Source: Cryobacterium sp. Y11 (GTDB lineage Bacteria; Actinomycetota; Actinomycetes; Actinomycetales; Microbacteriaceae). From it: a stretch of DNA of 64,000 nucleotides. Shown here one piece after another: positions 52,106 to 60,335 of the stretch. The position numbers and the translations under genes were made by a program. Numbering within the stretch: the first letter of the stretch is position 1; each line of letters opens with the position of its first letter. Below the pieces are notes generated by a model. It worked only from the letters and a program-made list of their open reading frames with translations. It was not told where the DNA came from and ran no database searches. The stretch is taken from assembly GCF_002929535.1 (NCBI RefSeq), contig NZ_PJJO01000061.1, positions 62,001-126,000 of the forward strand, written 5' to 3'.

Positions 52106-52192
52106 ATGCCCCGATCGTTGTGCCCCGCACGTACCCTGATGTTGAGGACCGCACCCTCCCATCGATCAATCTCGGGGGTACGGGGTATCTGA
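52106..52192 (+). CDS. possible 28-aa leaderless leader peptide
   Basis: ATG 52106 follows TAGAGT by 6 nt. The product (MPRSLCPARTLMLRTAPSHR and onward) is basic and shows no motif. Its TGA (52190-52192) overlaps ATG 52192 of the membrane-protein gene by 1 nt, which has no Shine-Dalgarno site. Its existence as a translated peptide is an inference from this layout. Confidence 0.4.
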   Translation: MPRSLCPARTLMLRTAPSHRSISGVRGI

Positions 52193-52533
52193 TGGGCACA
52201 CCAGTCGAACCCACCTTTAACCGCTCGGCCCTTGCACCGGGCCTGCTCGGCGCGATCGCACTGTTGGCGGGTCTCGCCCTGCTGGATAGCGAGAGCTTTA
52301 TTATCATTCGCTATGCGGCGAGCATTCTCGCGCTCATCATCTGTGTCTTTGTCATCCAGGCGCGATCCTGGTACTGGCTGATCGGGCTCGTACCCATCGC
52401 CGTGCTCTGGAACCCGGTCGTGATTCTCGATCTCAGCGGCCAGGGGTGGGTGTCCGCCCAGTTCATCGCGGCGATCGTGTTCATCGCTGTCGGACTGCGA
52501 CTCAAGGTGCCGGTGCACAAAGCGGGAAACTAG
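52192..52533 (+). CDS. small membrane protein, DUF6804-like
   Basis: 113 residues from ATG 52192, with four membrane segments (LLGAIALLAGLALL, IIIRYAASILALIICVFVI, YWLIGLVPIAVLWNPVVIL, AQFIAAIVFIAVGL). The pattern resembles DUF6804 proteins of actinobacteria from memory. An earlier in-frame start at 52075 would add a polar segment with no membrane character. Function unknown. Confidence 0.65.
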   Translation: MGTPVEPTFNRSALAPGLLGAIALLAGLALLDSESFIIIRYAASILALIICVFVIQARSWYWLIGLVPIAVLWNPVVILDLSGQGWVSAQFIAAIVFIAVGLRLKVPVHKAGN

Positions 52534-52840
52534 CGCTGGCCGGGTCGGTACCGAAGGATTCGCCGACGGGCGTAGACTAAGGGCGCGTTGAGAGAACCGG
52601 GTCGTGTTTCTTGGTGGCTATCGTGTTGGCTCTCGCATCCCTGTCAGTTCCCGCTGAACATGTGTATACCAGCCACCAGCCTGACCTTCGGTTCGGCGCA
52701 ACGATCGTGTTTGCGCTGCGCTGCTCAAATCGGTGCTGTACAAATCGATTCTGGAACGCAGTGTTGTGGTAACACCTGTCACCGTGACCGGCACGCGTGG
52801 CCAGGTACACCGGTACCGTGTCGCTTCGAAGTGGAGAACA
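52534..52840. other. 307-bp region upstream of the SNF2 gene
   Basis: No supported ORF. TAGACT at 52573-52578 could be a -10 box, implying a leader of about 260 nt. Short inverted repeats occur (e.g. GTGTTGTGGTAACAC near 52760). No known riboswitch class recognised. Confidence 0.4.
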
Positions 52841-55027
52841 ATGGCTTATACCCGCACCGATGCCTCGGGCACCCGGAACAACCTTGGCCGTGGCGGCGCC
52901 ACGCGCAACCGGGCTCACCCGCGCTCGCGCGACGACGACGCGCCCATCATCCCGATTCTCGCCCGCAAGGTGCGCGAGGTCGAGGCGAAGGCTCAATCCG
53001 GCAGCAAACTTGGTCCCACCAACCGCACCAAGTATCAAGTCATCGCCCTGCTGATGCGTGAGGAACGGGCCAGGGTCAAGGGCGACAGGGAGCTCTCCGA
53101 CGCCAATCGCGCCGAGCTGCTTAAACGCCTCGACGGTATCGCCCAGATTTTGGCCAAGACCGCAGCCCGCGACACGAGCCTGATCACCCTGCTCGAACCC
53201 GACGCCGGTGTCTCTAGCGTCGCCCAACGTTTTCGGCGGGACTGGCTGCTGGAATCTGGCGCCGATCTGACCCCGGACGAACTCATCATCACCCGCGAAC
53301 CCGAAGCCAAACCGGTCATTCTACAGAATCAGGTTATTCCGCAATCGGTCAAGGCCAGGCAGCTGGCTAACCCTTTTCTCGCCCCCGACTTCAGTGCAGC
53401 AGCCCAGCCGATCGTGCACCCGCGGCGCCTGGCCAACTGGGAACTTCTCGGCCCGCTGTTCAAATCGTTTGAGTATGGCTCGGGCGGTCAGGCAGCCAGC
53501 ATGGACATGCCGGAAGCGCCGAAGCTCGACCGGCTCTCGCCCGGCGGCACGGATCTCATGCGGCACCAAGCCCGTTTCATCGAGAGCGCCCGCCTCGGAC
53601 ACCGCAGCTATTTACTCGCCGACGAGCCTGGACTGGGTAAGACGGCGCAAAGCCTGCTGGCGGCATCCGTTGCCAACGCTTACCCGCTTCTGGCCATCGT
53701 GCCCAACGTTGTCAAGATGAACTGGGCCCGCGAGGTAGAACTGTGGACCCCAAACCGCCGCGCCACCGTCATTCACGGCGATGGTGACACGCTCGACGCC
53801 TTCGCCGACGTGGTCGTGGTGAACTATGACGTGCTCGACCGTCACCTGGCATGGCTGGGCACCCTCGGCTTTAAGGGGATGGTCGTCGATGAAGCGCACT
53901 TCATTAAGAACCTGTCTTCGCAGCGCTCCAAGCACGTGTTGTCCCTTGCCGACCAGATTCGGCGCCGCACCCCTGGCGGTAACCCGCTGCTCATGGCACT
54001 CACCGGAACACCCCTGATCAACGATGTCGATGATTTTCGGGCCATCTGGCAGTTCCTCGGCTGGATCGACGGCGACAAGCCCGCCCCAGCGCTGCTGAAA
54101 CGTCTCGAAGAGACCGGCCTCACTCCGGCCGACATGGGCTTCTACAAGGAAGCTCGCGCCGCCGTGATCGACATGGGAATCGTGCGTCGACGCAAGGTTG
54201 ACGTCGCCGCTGATCTGCCGGCCAAGCGTATCGCCGACCTTCCGGTCGAACTCGACGATGACCTCGGCCGATCGATTCGCCAGGCCGAACGGGAGCTCGG
54301 AGCTCGACTGGTCACCCGATACCAGGCGCTTGTCGCGGCCCGTCACACGGGCTCCGGTGGCCTGGCCGTGCCAGACGAAGATCAGCGGGATGCCTACATT
54401 CGGGCTGTCGCGCACGCCGAATTGGAAGATTCCAAGGGCCAGAGCACCGGCGAAAACGTCTTCACAATGGTTCGTAAGATCGGGCAGGCGAAGGCCGGCC
54501 TCGCGGCAGACTACGCGGCCCAGCTGGCCCGCTCGGTTGGCAAGGTCGTCTTCTTCGCTAAACACATCGACGTCATGGACACCGCGGAGGAGATCTTCGC
54601 CAAGCGAGACCTGCGCACGGTATCGCTGCGTGGCGACCAGAGTGCTCCCGCCCGTCAGGCCGCAATCGACTCCTTCAACAACGACCCCGACGTCGCGATC
54701 GCGGTCTGTTCCCTTACCGCTGCCGGTGTCGGCGTCAACCTGCAGGCGGCGTCGAACGTCGTGCTCGCCGAGCTCAGCTGGACCGCTGCCGAGCAGACCC
54801 AGGCCATCGACCGGGTGCACCGCATCGGGCAGGATGAGCCGGTCACCGCCTGGCGCATCATTGCAGCGCACACCATCGACGCGCGCATTGCCGACCTCAT
54901 CGGTAGCAAGCAGGGCCTCGCGGCCCGTGCTCTTGACGGTTCGCAGGAAGAATACACGGCGGCCGATTCGGTGCAGGAGAGCGCCCTGATCTACCTGCTC
55001 ACCCAGGCTCTCGACGGAAAACTCTAG
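52841..55027 (+). CDS. SNF2-family DEAD/DEAH-like helicase
   Basis: 728 residues from ATG 52841 (GTGGAG about 6 nt upstream). A basic N-terminal region of ~180 residues has no recognised domain. Helicase core: motif I DEPGLGKT (261-268), motif II DEAH (350-353), a TGTPLIND segment near 387, and motif VI QAIDRVHRIGQD near 653. This is the SNF2/RapA-type translocase pattern, probably acting on DNA-protein complexes. Followed by a T-tract terminator. Confidence 0.9.
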   Translation: MAYTRTDASGTRNNLGRGGATRNRAHPRSRDDDAPIIPILARKVREVEAKAQSGSKLGPTNRTKYQVIALLMREERARVKGDRELSDANRAELLKRLDGIAQILAKTAARDTSLITLLEPDAGVSSVAQRFRRDWLLESGADLTPDELIITREPEAKPVILQNQVIPQSVKARQLANPFLAPDFSAAAQPIVHPRRLANWELLGPLFKSFEYGSGGQAASMDMPEAPKLDRLSPGGTDLMRHQARFIESARLGHRSYLLADEPGLGKTAQSLLAASVANAYPLLAIVPNVVKMNWAREVELWTPNRRATVIHGDGDTLDAFADVVVVNYDVLDRHLAWLGTLGFKGMVVDEAHFIKNLSSQRSKHVLSLADQIRRRTPGGNPLLMALTGTPLINDVDDFRAIWQFLGWIDGDKPAPALLKRLEETGLTPADMGFYKEARAAVIDMGIVRRRKVDVAADLPAKRIADLPVELDDDLGRSIRQAERELGARLVTRYQALVAARHTGSGGLAVPDEDQRDAYIRAVAHAELEDSKGQSTGENVFTMVRKIGQAKAGLAADYAAQLARSVGKVVFFAKHIDVMDTAEEIFAKRDLRTVSLRGDQSAPARQAAIDSFNNDPDVAIAVCSLTAAGVGVNLQAASNVVLAELSWTAAEQTQAIDRVHRIGQDEPVTAWRIIAAHTIDARIADLIGSKQGLAARALDGSQEEYTAADSVQESALIYLLTQALDGKL

Positions 55028-55088
55028 AACCGTAAGCGACAGGCCGGGCCGGGCGCGATTTGAGCCGTGCCCGGTCAGGCCGCATGAT

Positions 55089-55131
55089 TGTCAGACGTGC
55101 CTACGCTGTGCGTGTGTTCTGACATTTTTTT
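55089..55131 (+). terminator. T-tract terminator after the SNF2 gene
   Basis: TGTCAGA (55089-55095) pairs with TCTGACA (55118-55124), followed immediately by seven T (55125-55131). Such a T run is unusual in this GC-rich sequence. The loop is large (22 nt) but contains inner pairing possibilities. Confidence 0.65.
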
Positions 55132-55150
55132 GTGGCGCGGATTGCGCCAC
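55132..55150 (+). other. second hairpin between SNF2 and pfkA
   Basis: GTGGCGC GGATT GCGCCAC is a perfect 7-bp stem with 5-nt loop placed directly after the T tract and about 36 nt before pfkA. It could be a back-up terminator, or part of the pfkA promoter/leader. Confidence 0.45.
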
Positions 55151-55185
55151 GACCTGATTCGTTCGGCTACCAAGATCGGCATGCA

Positions 55186-56214
55186 ATGAAGATCGGAATT
55201 CTTACCAGCGGCGGCGACTGCCCCGGACTGAACGCGGTCATCCGCGGCGCCGTGCTCAAGGGCGTGCGCACGCACGATTTTGAATTCGTCGGAATTCGCA
55301 ATGGCTGGCGCGGACTCGTGCAGAGCGAATTCATGCCGCTCGACCGGCACAGCGTGCGCGGCCTGTCCCGCCAGGGCGGCACCATTTTGGGCAGTTCTCG
55401 TACCAATCCGTTCGAGGGCGAGAACGGCGGTCCTGAAAACATTCAGCGTACCCTCGACAACAACGGCATCGACGCGGTGCTCGCCATTGGCGGAGAGGGT
55501 ACACTCACCGCCGCGCATCGGCTCACCGAGGCCGGCCTCAACATCGTTGGGGTGCCCAAAACCATCGACAACGACCTCGAGGCCACCGACTACTCTTTCG
55601 GCTTCAACACCGCGGTTGAAATCGCCACCGAAGCCATCGACCGGTTGCGCACGACGGCCGAATCTCACGGCCGCTGCATGGTCGTTGAGGTCATGGGCCG
55701 ACACGTTGGCTGGATCGCCCTGCACTCTGGCATGGCCGGCGGAGCGCACGCCATCCTCATTCCGGAGCAGCCCAAGTCGATCGAGCAGATTTGCGACTGG
55801 GTCGAGCACGTGCGTGACCGCGGCCGGGCCCCAGTCATCGTCGTCTCCGAGGGCTTTCTGCTCTCCGGCATGGAGGAAGCACACTCCACTAAGGGACTGG
55901 ACGCCTTTAATCGCCCGCGACTAGGTGGAATTAGCGAAATCATCGCTCCACTGATTGAGGAGCGTACGGGCATCGAGAGCCGGGCAACCGTGCTCGGGCA
56001 CACCCAGCGCGGCGGTGCACCCTCGGCCTACGACCGAGTGCTCGCAACTCGACTCGGAATGGCCGCCGTCGACGCCATCCGCAACTCGCAATGGGGATCA
56101 ATGGTGTCGCTGCGCGGCACTGAGATCGACATTGTAAGCATCGCAGCAGCCACCATCGGGCTCAAGCGCGTCACACCGGCCCGTTACGATGAGGCCGCTG
56201 TACTCTTTGGCTAG
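55186..56214 (+). CDS. pfkA: 6-phosphofructokinase
   Basis: 342 residues from ATG 55186, which gives the family start MKIGILTSGGDCPGLNAVIRG. GGEGTLTAAHRL near residue 102 has Gly where PPi-dependent enzymes have Asp, favouring ATP use. PKTIDNDLEATDYSFGFNTA near 124, MGRHVGWIALHSG near 168 and GHTQRGGAPSAYDR near 270 complete the active site. Catalyses fructose 6-phosphate to fructose 1,6-bisphosphate. No Shine-Dalgarno sequence is visible. Confidence 0.95.
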   Translation: MKIGILTSGGDCPGLNAVIRGAVLKGVRTHDFEFVGIRNGWRGLVQSEFMPLDRHSVRGLSRQGGTILGSSRTNPFEGENGGPENIQRTLDNNGIDAVLAIGGEGTLTAAHRLTEAGLNIVGVPKTIDNDLEATDYSFGFNTAVEIATEAIDRLRTTAESHGRCMVVEVMGRHVGWIALHSGMAGGAHAILIPEQPKSIEQICDWVEHVRDRGRAPVIVVSEGFLLSGMEEAHSTKGLDAFNRPRLGGISEIIAPLIEERTGIESRATVLGHTQRGGAPSAYDRVLATRLGMAAVDAIRNSQWGSMVSLRGTEIDIVSIAAATIGLKRVTPARYDEAAVLFG

Positions 56215-56321
56215 GCGTGAGCTGCGGCTCGTGGCACGCGTTCGGTCTGTTCGCACGTGTTCAAACCAGTGCGAGCGTCCCCGACACGTGCCCGAGGCGC
56301 AGAGCGGGGCCCTGGCCGCCT

Positions 56322-56576
56322 TCAGGCGAGTTTGGCCTGCACCTGGGCGAGCGACGGGTTGGTCGCAGCAGAGCCATCGGGGTAGAGGATCGTGGGAACG
56401 GTCTGGTTGCCGTTGTTGAGGCTCATAACGAGTTCTGCTGTGCCGTCTACGTGCTCGATGTTCACCTCGGTATAGCCAATGCCGACCCGATCGAGCTGCT
56501 GCTTCAAGCGTTTGCAGTAGCCGCACCAATCGGTCGTGAACATGGTGATGGTTCCGTTCGCTGGTACAAAGTTCAT
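56322..56576 (-). CDS. mrx1: mycoredoxin / glutaredoxin-like protein
   Basis: 84 residues, thioredoxin fold. Active-site CGYC (in TTDWCGYCKRLKQQL near residue 18) and TVPTILYPDGS near 59 match actinobacterial mycoredoxin-1, which reduces mycothiol mixed disulphides. Leaderless: TAGGCT ends 6 nt before the ATG. Convergent with pfkA and divergent from the Nudix gene. Confidence 0.9.
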   Translation of the reverse strand: MNFVPANGTITMFTTDWCGYCKRLKQQLDRVGIGYTEVNIEHVDGTAELVMSLNNGNQTVPTILYPDGSAATNPSLAQVQAKLA

Positions 56577-56582
56577 GATGGC

Positions 56583-56588
56583 AGCCTA
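56583..56588 (-). promoter_or_regulatory. -10 box (TAGGCT) for leaderless mycoredoxin gene
   Basis: Ends 6 nt before the ATG at 56576 on the minus strand. Confidence 0.5.
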
Positions 56589-56636
56589 TCCGAGCAGGCT
56601 CCGCATGAACCGTACACGCCCATATCGAACGAGCAT

Positions 56637-56642
56637 TAAGAT
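56637..56642 (+). promoter_or_regulatory. -10 box (TAAGAT) for leaderless Nudix gene
   Basis: Ends 6 nt before ATG 56649; no ribosome-binding site. Confidence 0.5.
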
Positions 56643-56648
56643 AAAGCA

Positions 56649-57122
56649 ATGACTTTGCCCCAGGTATGCGTGTGCTACCTCACTCGACTATCTCCGGAAG
56701 GCAACCGACAGGTACTGCTGGGGCGCAAGAAAAAAGGCCTCGGCGTTGGCAATATCGTCGGCCTGGGCGGCAAGCTCGAAATCGGCGAGAGCGCAGTGGA
56801 TGCCGCGGTGCGCGAAATCGAGGAGGAGTCCTCTCTCGTAGTGGCGGCATCCGCTCTAACCGAACTCGGGCGGTTGACCTACCTGTTTCCCCACCGCGAG
56901 GAATGGAGCCAGGAGTCGACCGTTTTCGTGTGTGACGAGTGGTCGGGTACGCCGCGGGAATCCAACGAGCTGAATCCGGTCTGGTTCGACGTTGCGCAGC
57001 TGCCGGTCGATGACATGTGGGACGACGCCCGGCACTGGCTTCCCGGCGTGCTCGACGGTGTTGCCGTTCGGGCCACCTTTACCTTCGGCGCCGACCTGGA
57101 AAGCGTGGTCTCGCGTGCCTGA
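56649..57122 (+). CDS. Nudix hydrolase, 8-oxo-dGTPase-like
   Basis: 157 residues. Nudix box GGKLEIGESAVDAAVREIEEES near residue 39 is complete except that the final EExGU Gly is Ser. The C-terminal half (FPHREEWSQESTVFVCDEW, NELNPVWF) resembles MTH1/MutT-type 8-oxo-dGTP pyrophosphatases. Its end overlaps the phosphate transporter start by 8 nt, so the two are coupled. Placed beside mycoredoxin, consistent with an oxidative-damage theme. Confidence 0.85.
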   Translation: MTLPQVCVCYLTRLSPEGNRQVLLGRKKKGLGVGNIVGLGGKLEIGESAVDAAVREIEEESSLVVAASALTELGRLTYLFPHREEWSQESTVFVCDEWSGTPRESNELNPVWFDVAQLPVDDMWDDARHWLPGVLDGVAVRATFTFGADLESVVSRA

Positions 57123-58311
57123 TTTCAGCCTCATCATCGTGCTCGTCATAGCCCTGGCGCTGATCTTCGACTTCACCAACGGGTTTCACGACACCGCGAA
57201 CGCCATGGCCACCCCGATTGCGACCGGAGCAATGAAGCCCAAGGTCGCCGTTGGCGTCGCCGCAATTCTCAACCTGGTCGGGGCTTTCCTTTCCACCGAG
57301 GTCGCACGCACCGTCTCCGGTGGCATTATCAAGGAGGGTGATGGCGGCGTACTGATCACCCCGGAACTCATCTTCGCCGGCCTGATCGGCGCGATCGTCT
57401 GGAACCTCGTCACCTGGTTAATGGGCCTGCCGTCCAGCTCGAGCCATGCCCTGTTTGGCGGTCTCATCGGCGCGGCCATCATCGGTGTTGGCTCTGCGGC
57501 CGTTGACTACAATGTCGTCGCGTCCAAGGTCATCTTGCCGGCGCTGATCGCACCACTTATCGCCGGGAGTGTCGCGCTCATCGCCACCCGCCTCGCCTAC
57601 CTGATTACCCGACGCGACGTCGGAAAGCCAGACGGCAGAGGCGGTTTTCGCTACGCCCAGATATTTTCCTCCTCACTCGTGGCGCTGGCCCACGGCACCA
57701 ACGACGCCCAAAAGACGATGGGCGTGATCACCTTGACCCTTATCGCCGGCGGATTTCAGGCCGTTGGCAGTGGGCCAACGTTCTGGGTTATCGCCGCCTG
57801 CGCCCTGGCCATTGCGATCGGCACCTACACCGGCGGATGGCGCATCATCCGTACCATGGGTACCGGCCTGACGGAGATCAAGCCGGCCCAGGGCTTCGCC
57901 GCCGAAACGAGCACCGCGGCCACCATCCTGGCCTCCAGCCAACTGGGATTCGCGTTGTCCACGACGCAGGTCGCGTCTGGTTCGGTGATCGGCTCCGGGC
58001 TCGGCCGGCGTGGATCGACCATCCGCTGGAGCATGGCCGGGCGCATCGTGCTCGGCTGGGTATTGACCCTGCCAGCGTCGGCCATTATGGGTGCTTTCGC
58101 TGCCGGGCTCGCCCAGCTCGGCCCCATCGGCATCGTGCTGGACATGGTGATCGGCACGATTGTGATCATGGCGCTGTTCCGCTGGTCGCGTCGCAACCGA
58201 GTCACTCACAACACCCTGCTCAACGACATCGATGATGCCGGGCGGGTCGTCAACATTCAAAAAACGCCGCGCCGTCCGACCCGTCGAGACCGCAAGAAGG
58301 TGTCGCTGTGA
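57115..58311 (+). CDS. pit: PiT-family inorganic phosphate transporter
   Basis: 398 residues, about ten membrane segments. The two PiT signature repeats are seen: FDFTNGFHDTANAMATPIATGAM near residue 20 and SLVALAHGTNDAQKTMGVITL near 188. GTG 57115 (VPDFSLIIVLVIALAL) is the likely start since it begins just before the first membrane segment. Low-affinity H+ or metal-phosphate symport. Followed by a small membrane protein overlapping as GTGA. Confidence 0.93.
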   Translation: MPDFSLIIVLVIALALIFDFTNGFHDTANAMATPIATGAMKPKVAVGVAAILNLVGAFLSTEVARTVSGGIIKEGDGGVLITPELIFAGLIGAIVWNLVTWLMGLPSSSSHALFGGLIGAAIIGVGSAAVDYNVVASKVILPALIAPLIAGSVALIATRLAYLITRRDVGKPDGRGGFRYAQIFSSSLVALAHGTNDAQKTMGVITLTLIAGGFQAVGSGPTFWVIAACALAIAIGTYTGGWRIIRTMGTGLTEIKPAQGFAAETSTAATILASSQLGFALSTTQVASGSVIGSGLGRRGSTIRWSMAGRIVLGWVLTLPASAIMGAFAAGLAQLGPIGIVLDMVIGTIVIMALFRWSRRNRVTHNTLLNDIDDAGRVVNIQKTPRRPTRRDRKKVSL

Positions 58312-58640
58312 TCGACTGGTCTGCGTTTCTCGTCGTTTCCGGCGCCTCACTGTTCTCGGCGGCGCTCCTTGTCAGCTTGTACTCCTTTGGCCTGCGTTTG
58401 CTCACCACTGCTGGTCGCATTCCTCTGGTGGAGCCGGCCGAATTCACCGGGGCGATCACGGTGCGCTCGCCCAAGAAGGCCGCAAAAGAGGTCAAGCGTG
58501 CGCGCAAGGCCGCCGCGGCGAACCCGCTCACCCCCGGGGTAAAGCGCCTGGCCCTCTATGCCGGTTACGCGTGTTTCGTGCTGTGCGGCGTCGCGGTGCT
58601 CTACGGCGTCTACCTCATCGTGCCTGCCCTGCACCGCTAG
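58308..58640 (+). CDS. small membrane protein after pit (hypothetical)
   Basis: 110 residues, two membrane segments (about 5-30 and 84-105) joined by a basic cytosolic loop (RSPKKAAKEVKRARKAAAANP). GTG overlaps the pit stop. Small membrane genes in this position after pit occur in other actinobacteria; a role as an accessory subunit is a guess. Confidence 0.7.
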   Translation: MIDWSAFLVVSGASLFSAALLVSLYSFGLRLLTTAGRIPLVEPAEFTGAITVRSPKKAAKEVKRARKAAAANPLTPGVKRLALYAGYACFVLCGVAVLYGVYLIVPALHR

Positions 58641-58690
58641 CCTCACTGCTACGCGTTCGGGCCCGGCCTGAGGAGATGAACCCTGGCCTG

Positions 58691-58941
58691 CTCCGCGGGA
58701 CTTGCGCTGCTGCGTGGGAGGTCCAACTCCCGCGCACTGGCGTAGCTCCCGCGCGACGAGTTACGCGGGAGTTCGGGCTCAGCCGGAACTTCCGCGCACT
58801 GGCGCAGCTCCCGCGCAGCGTGCTTGGCAGGCACCGCCGCGGTACCGGAACTCCCGCGCAGTGGCGTAGCTCGCGCGTACCGCGCTGGGCACGACGGATG
58901 CCCGCCGCACCAACTCCCGCGCACTGGCGCAGGTCCCGCGC
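58691..58941. repeat. GC-rich 32-bp repeat with 62-63-bp period
   Basis: Four related 32-bp copies at 58723-58754, 58785-58816, 58847-58878 and 58910-58941, consensus core AACTCCCGCGCACTGGCG followed by TAGCTCCCGCGC. They are separated by 30, 30 and 31 bp of unrelated sequence. Within each copy CTCCCGCGC recurs after 18-19 bp. A degenerate inverted copy precedes them at about 58691-58722. Copies differ at several positions. The whole 58641-58990 gap has no supported gene. Confidence 0.8.
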
Positions 58942-58990
58942 CGCGCAATTGACCTGTGCACAACGCCAGTGCCGGCGAGGTCTGCCCGGT

Positions 58991-60268
58991 CTAAGCGGTT
59001 CCGCGCACCCGACCGAGCCAGGTCATCAGGTGGTAGATCACGATGGCAGCGACCGTTCCGAGCGCAATGCCATTGAAGCTGAGAGTGCCGGCGTTCAGCG
59101 TGAAGTCGGCGATGCCGATAATGAGCGCCGTTGCGGCCGTGAACTGGTTGACCGGCTTGGAGAAGTCGACCTTGTTGTCCAGCCAGATCTTCACACCGAT
59201 GACGCCGATCAGCCCGTACAGGGCGGTGGTGACACCGCCGAGTACGCCGACGGGAATCGTGAAGATGATCGCACCGACCTTGGGGGAGAGGCCGAGCAGA
59301 ATCGCGACAATGCCCGCAACCCAGTAGGCCGCCGTTGAATAGATGCGAGTCGCAGCCATGACGCCAATGTTCTCGCCGTAGGTCGTGGTTCCGCTGCCGC
59401 CGCCGAAGCCAGCGAGCATGGTGGCCAGCCCGTCGGCGAGCAGGGCCCGTCCGGTGAGCCGGTTCACTTTCGCATCCGTCATTTGAGCCACACCCTTGAT
59501 GTGGCCGACGTTTTCGGCGATGAGTACGAGCACGACAGGGAGAAAAGCTGGCAGCACCCCGAACACGGCGGCCGGGTTCTCGAATGGGTTGGCCGGTGCG
59601 GTAAACGGTGGCAGCCCGACCCAGGCGGCTTCGGCGACCGGGCTGAAGTCGACTTCGCCGAAGAAAACAGCGGCGATATAGCCCACGAGTACACCGATAA
59701 AGATTGACAGCCGGCCCAGGATGCCGCGAAAAAGTACCGTACACAAAATAACGGCGACGAGCGTGATGAGCGCGGTCAGTGGTGCCTTCTCGAAGTTTGC
59801 TTTGGCCACTGGCGCCAGGTTGAACCCGATCAGAGCGACGATCGCGCCCGAGACGATCGGCGGCATCAGCCGGTCGATCCAGCCGATGCCGGTGAGCTGC
59901 ACGATGAGGCCGACCAGCGCGAGCAGCACGCCGACGGCCATGATGCCGAATAGGGCGCTGCCCATGCCGGCCGATGCCGTTGCCGCGGTGATGGGCGCGA
60001 TGAACGCGAACGATGAACCGAGGTAGCTCGGCAGTTTATTGCCGGTGATCAGCAGAAACAGCAGGGTTCCTATGCCGGAGAACAGCAGTGTCGTGCTCGG
60101 CGGAAAATCGGTGAGTAGCGGCACCAGAAAGGTCGCGCCGAACATGGCGACAACGTGTTGCGAACCGATTCCAATGGTCAGCGGCCAGCTCAGGCGTTCG
60201 CCAGGGCCGACGACCTCCTGCGCTCCGACCGTCTTTCCGTCGCCGTGTAGGGTCCAGGGCAATGCCAT
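58991..60268 (-). CDS. uraA: NCS2 uracil/xanthine permease (UraA-like)
   Basis: 425 residues, about fourteen membrane segments. LPSYLGSSFAFIAPI near residue 78 and the NCS2 signature region with conserved Glu in LIAENVGHIKGVAQM near 246 and GGSGTTTYGENIGVMAATR near 290 match uracil permeases. ATG 60268 gives MALPWTLHGDGK, typical of the family. Divergent from the esterase with 67 bp between starts. Confidence 0.92.
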   Translation of the reverse strand: MALPWTLHGDGKTVGAQEVVGPGERLSWPLTIGIGSQHVVAMFGATFLVPLLTDFPPSTTLLFSGIGTLLFLLITGNKLPSYLGSSFAFIAPITAATASAGMGSALFGIMAVGVLLALVGLIVQLTGIGWIDRLMPPIVSGAIVALIGFNLAPVAKANFEKAPLTALITLVAVILCTVLFRGILGRLSIFIGVLVGYIAAVFFGEVDFSPVAEAAWVGLPPFTAPANPFENPAAVFGVLPAFLPVVLVLIAENVGHIKGVAQMTDAKVNRLTGRALLADGLATMLAGFGGGSGTTTYGENIGVMAATRIYSTAAYWVAGIVAILLGLSPKVGAIIFTIPVGVLGGVTTALYGLIGVIGVKIWLDNKVDFSKPVNQFTAATALIIGIADFTLNAGTLSFNGIALGTVAAIVIYHLMTWLGRVRGTA

Positions 60269-60322
60269 GTGGTTCTCGTTTCTTCTACCTGTGATCAGGT
60301 TTGAGCGTAACCTGCGCAGCAA

Positions 60323-60328
60323 TAGACT
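60323..60328 (+). promoter_or_regulatory. -10 box (TAGACT) for the carboxylesterase gene
   Basis: Ends 7 nt before ATG 60336; no ribosome-binding site. Confidence 0.45.
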
Positions 60329-60335
60329 GAGGCCC

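Noticed and set aside
52588-53061. 157-codon ORF overlapping the SNF2 start
   Set aside because: Cys/Arg/His-rich shadow; the overlapping SNF2 frame is conserved and has the better start signal.
58723-58941. CRISPR array
   Set aside because: Period and spacer size fit, but repeats differ at several positions, contain internal direct repeats, and no cas gene is in the window.
60039-60335. N-terminal extension of the carboxylesterase
   Set aside because: The open frame there runs antisense through the uracil permease start; the family N-terminus begins at ATG 60336.
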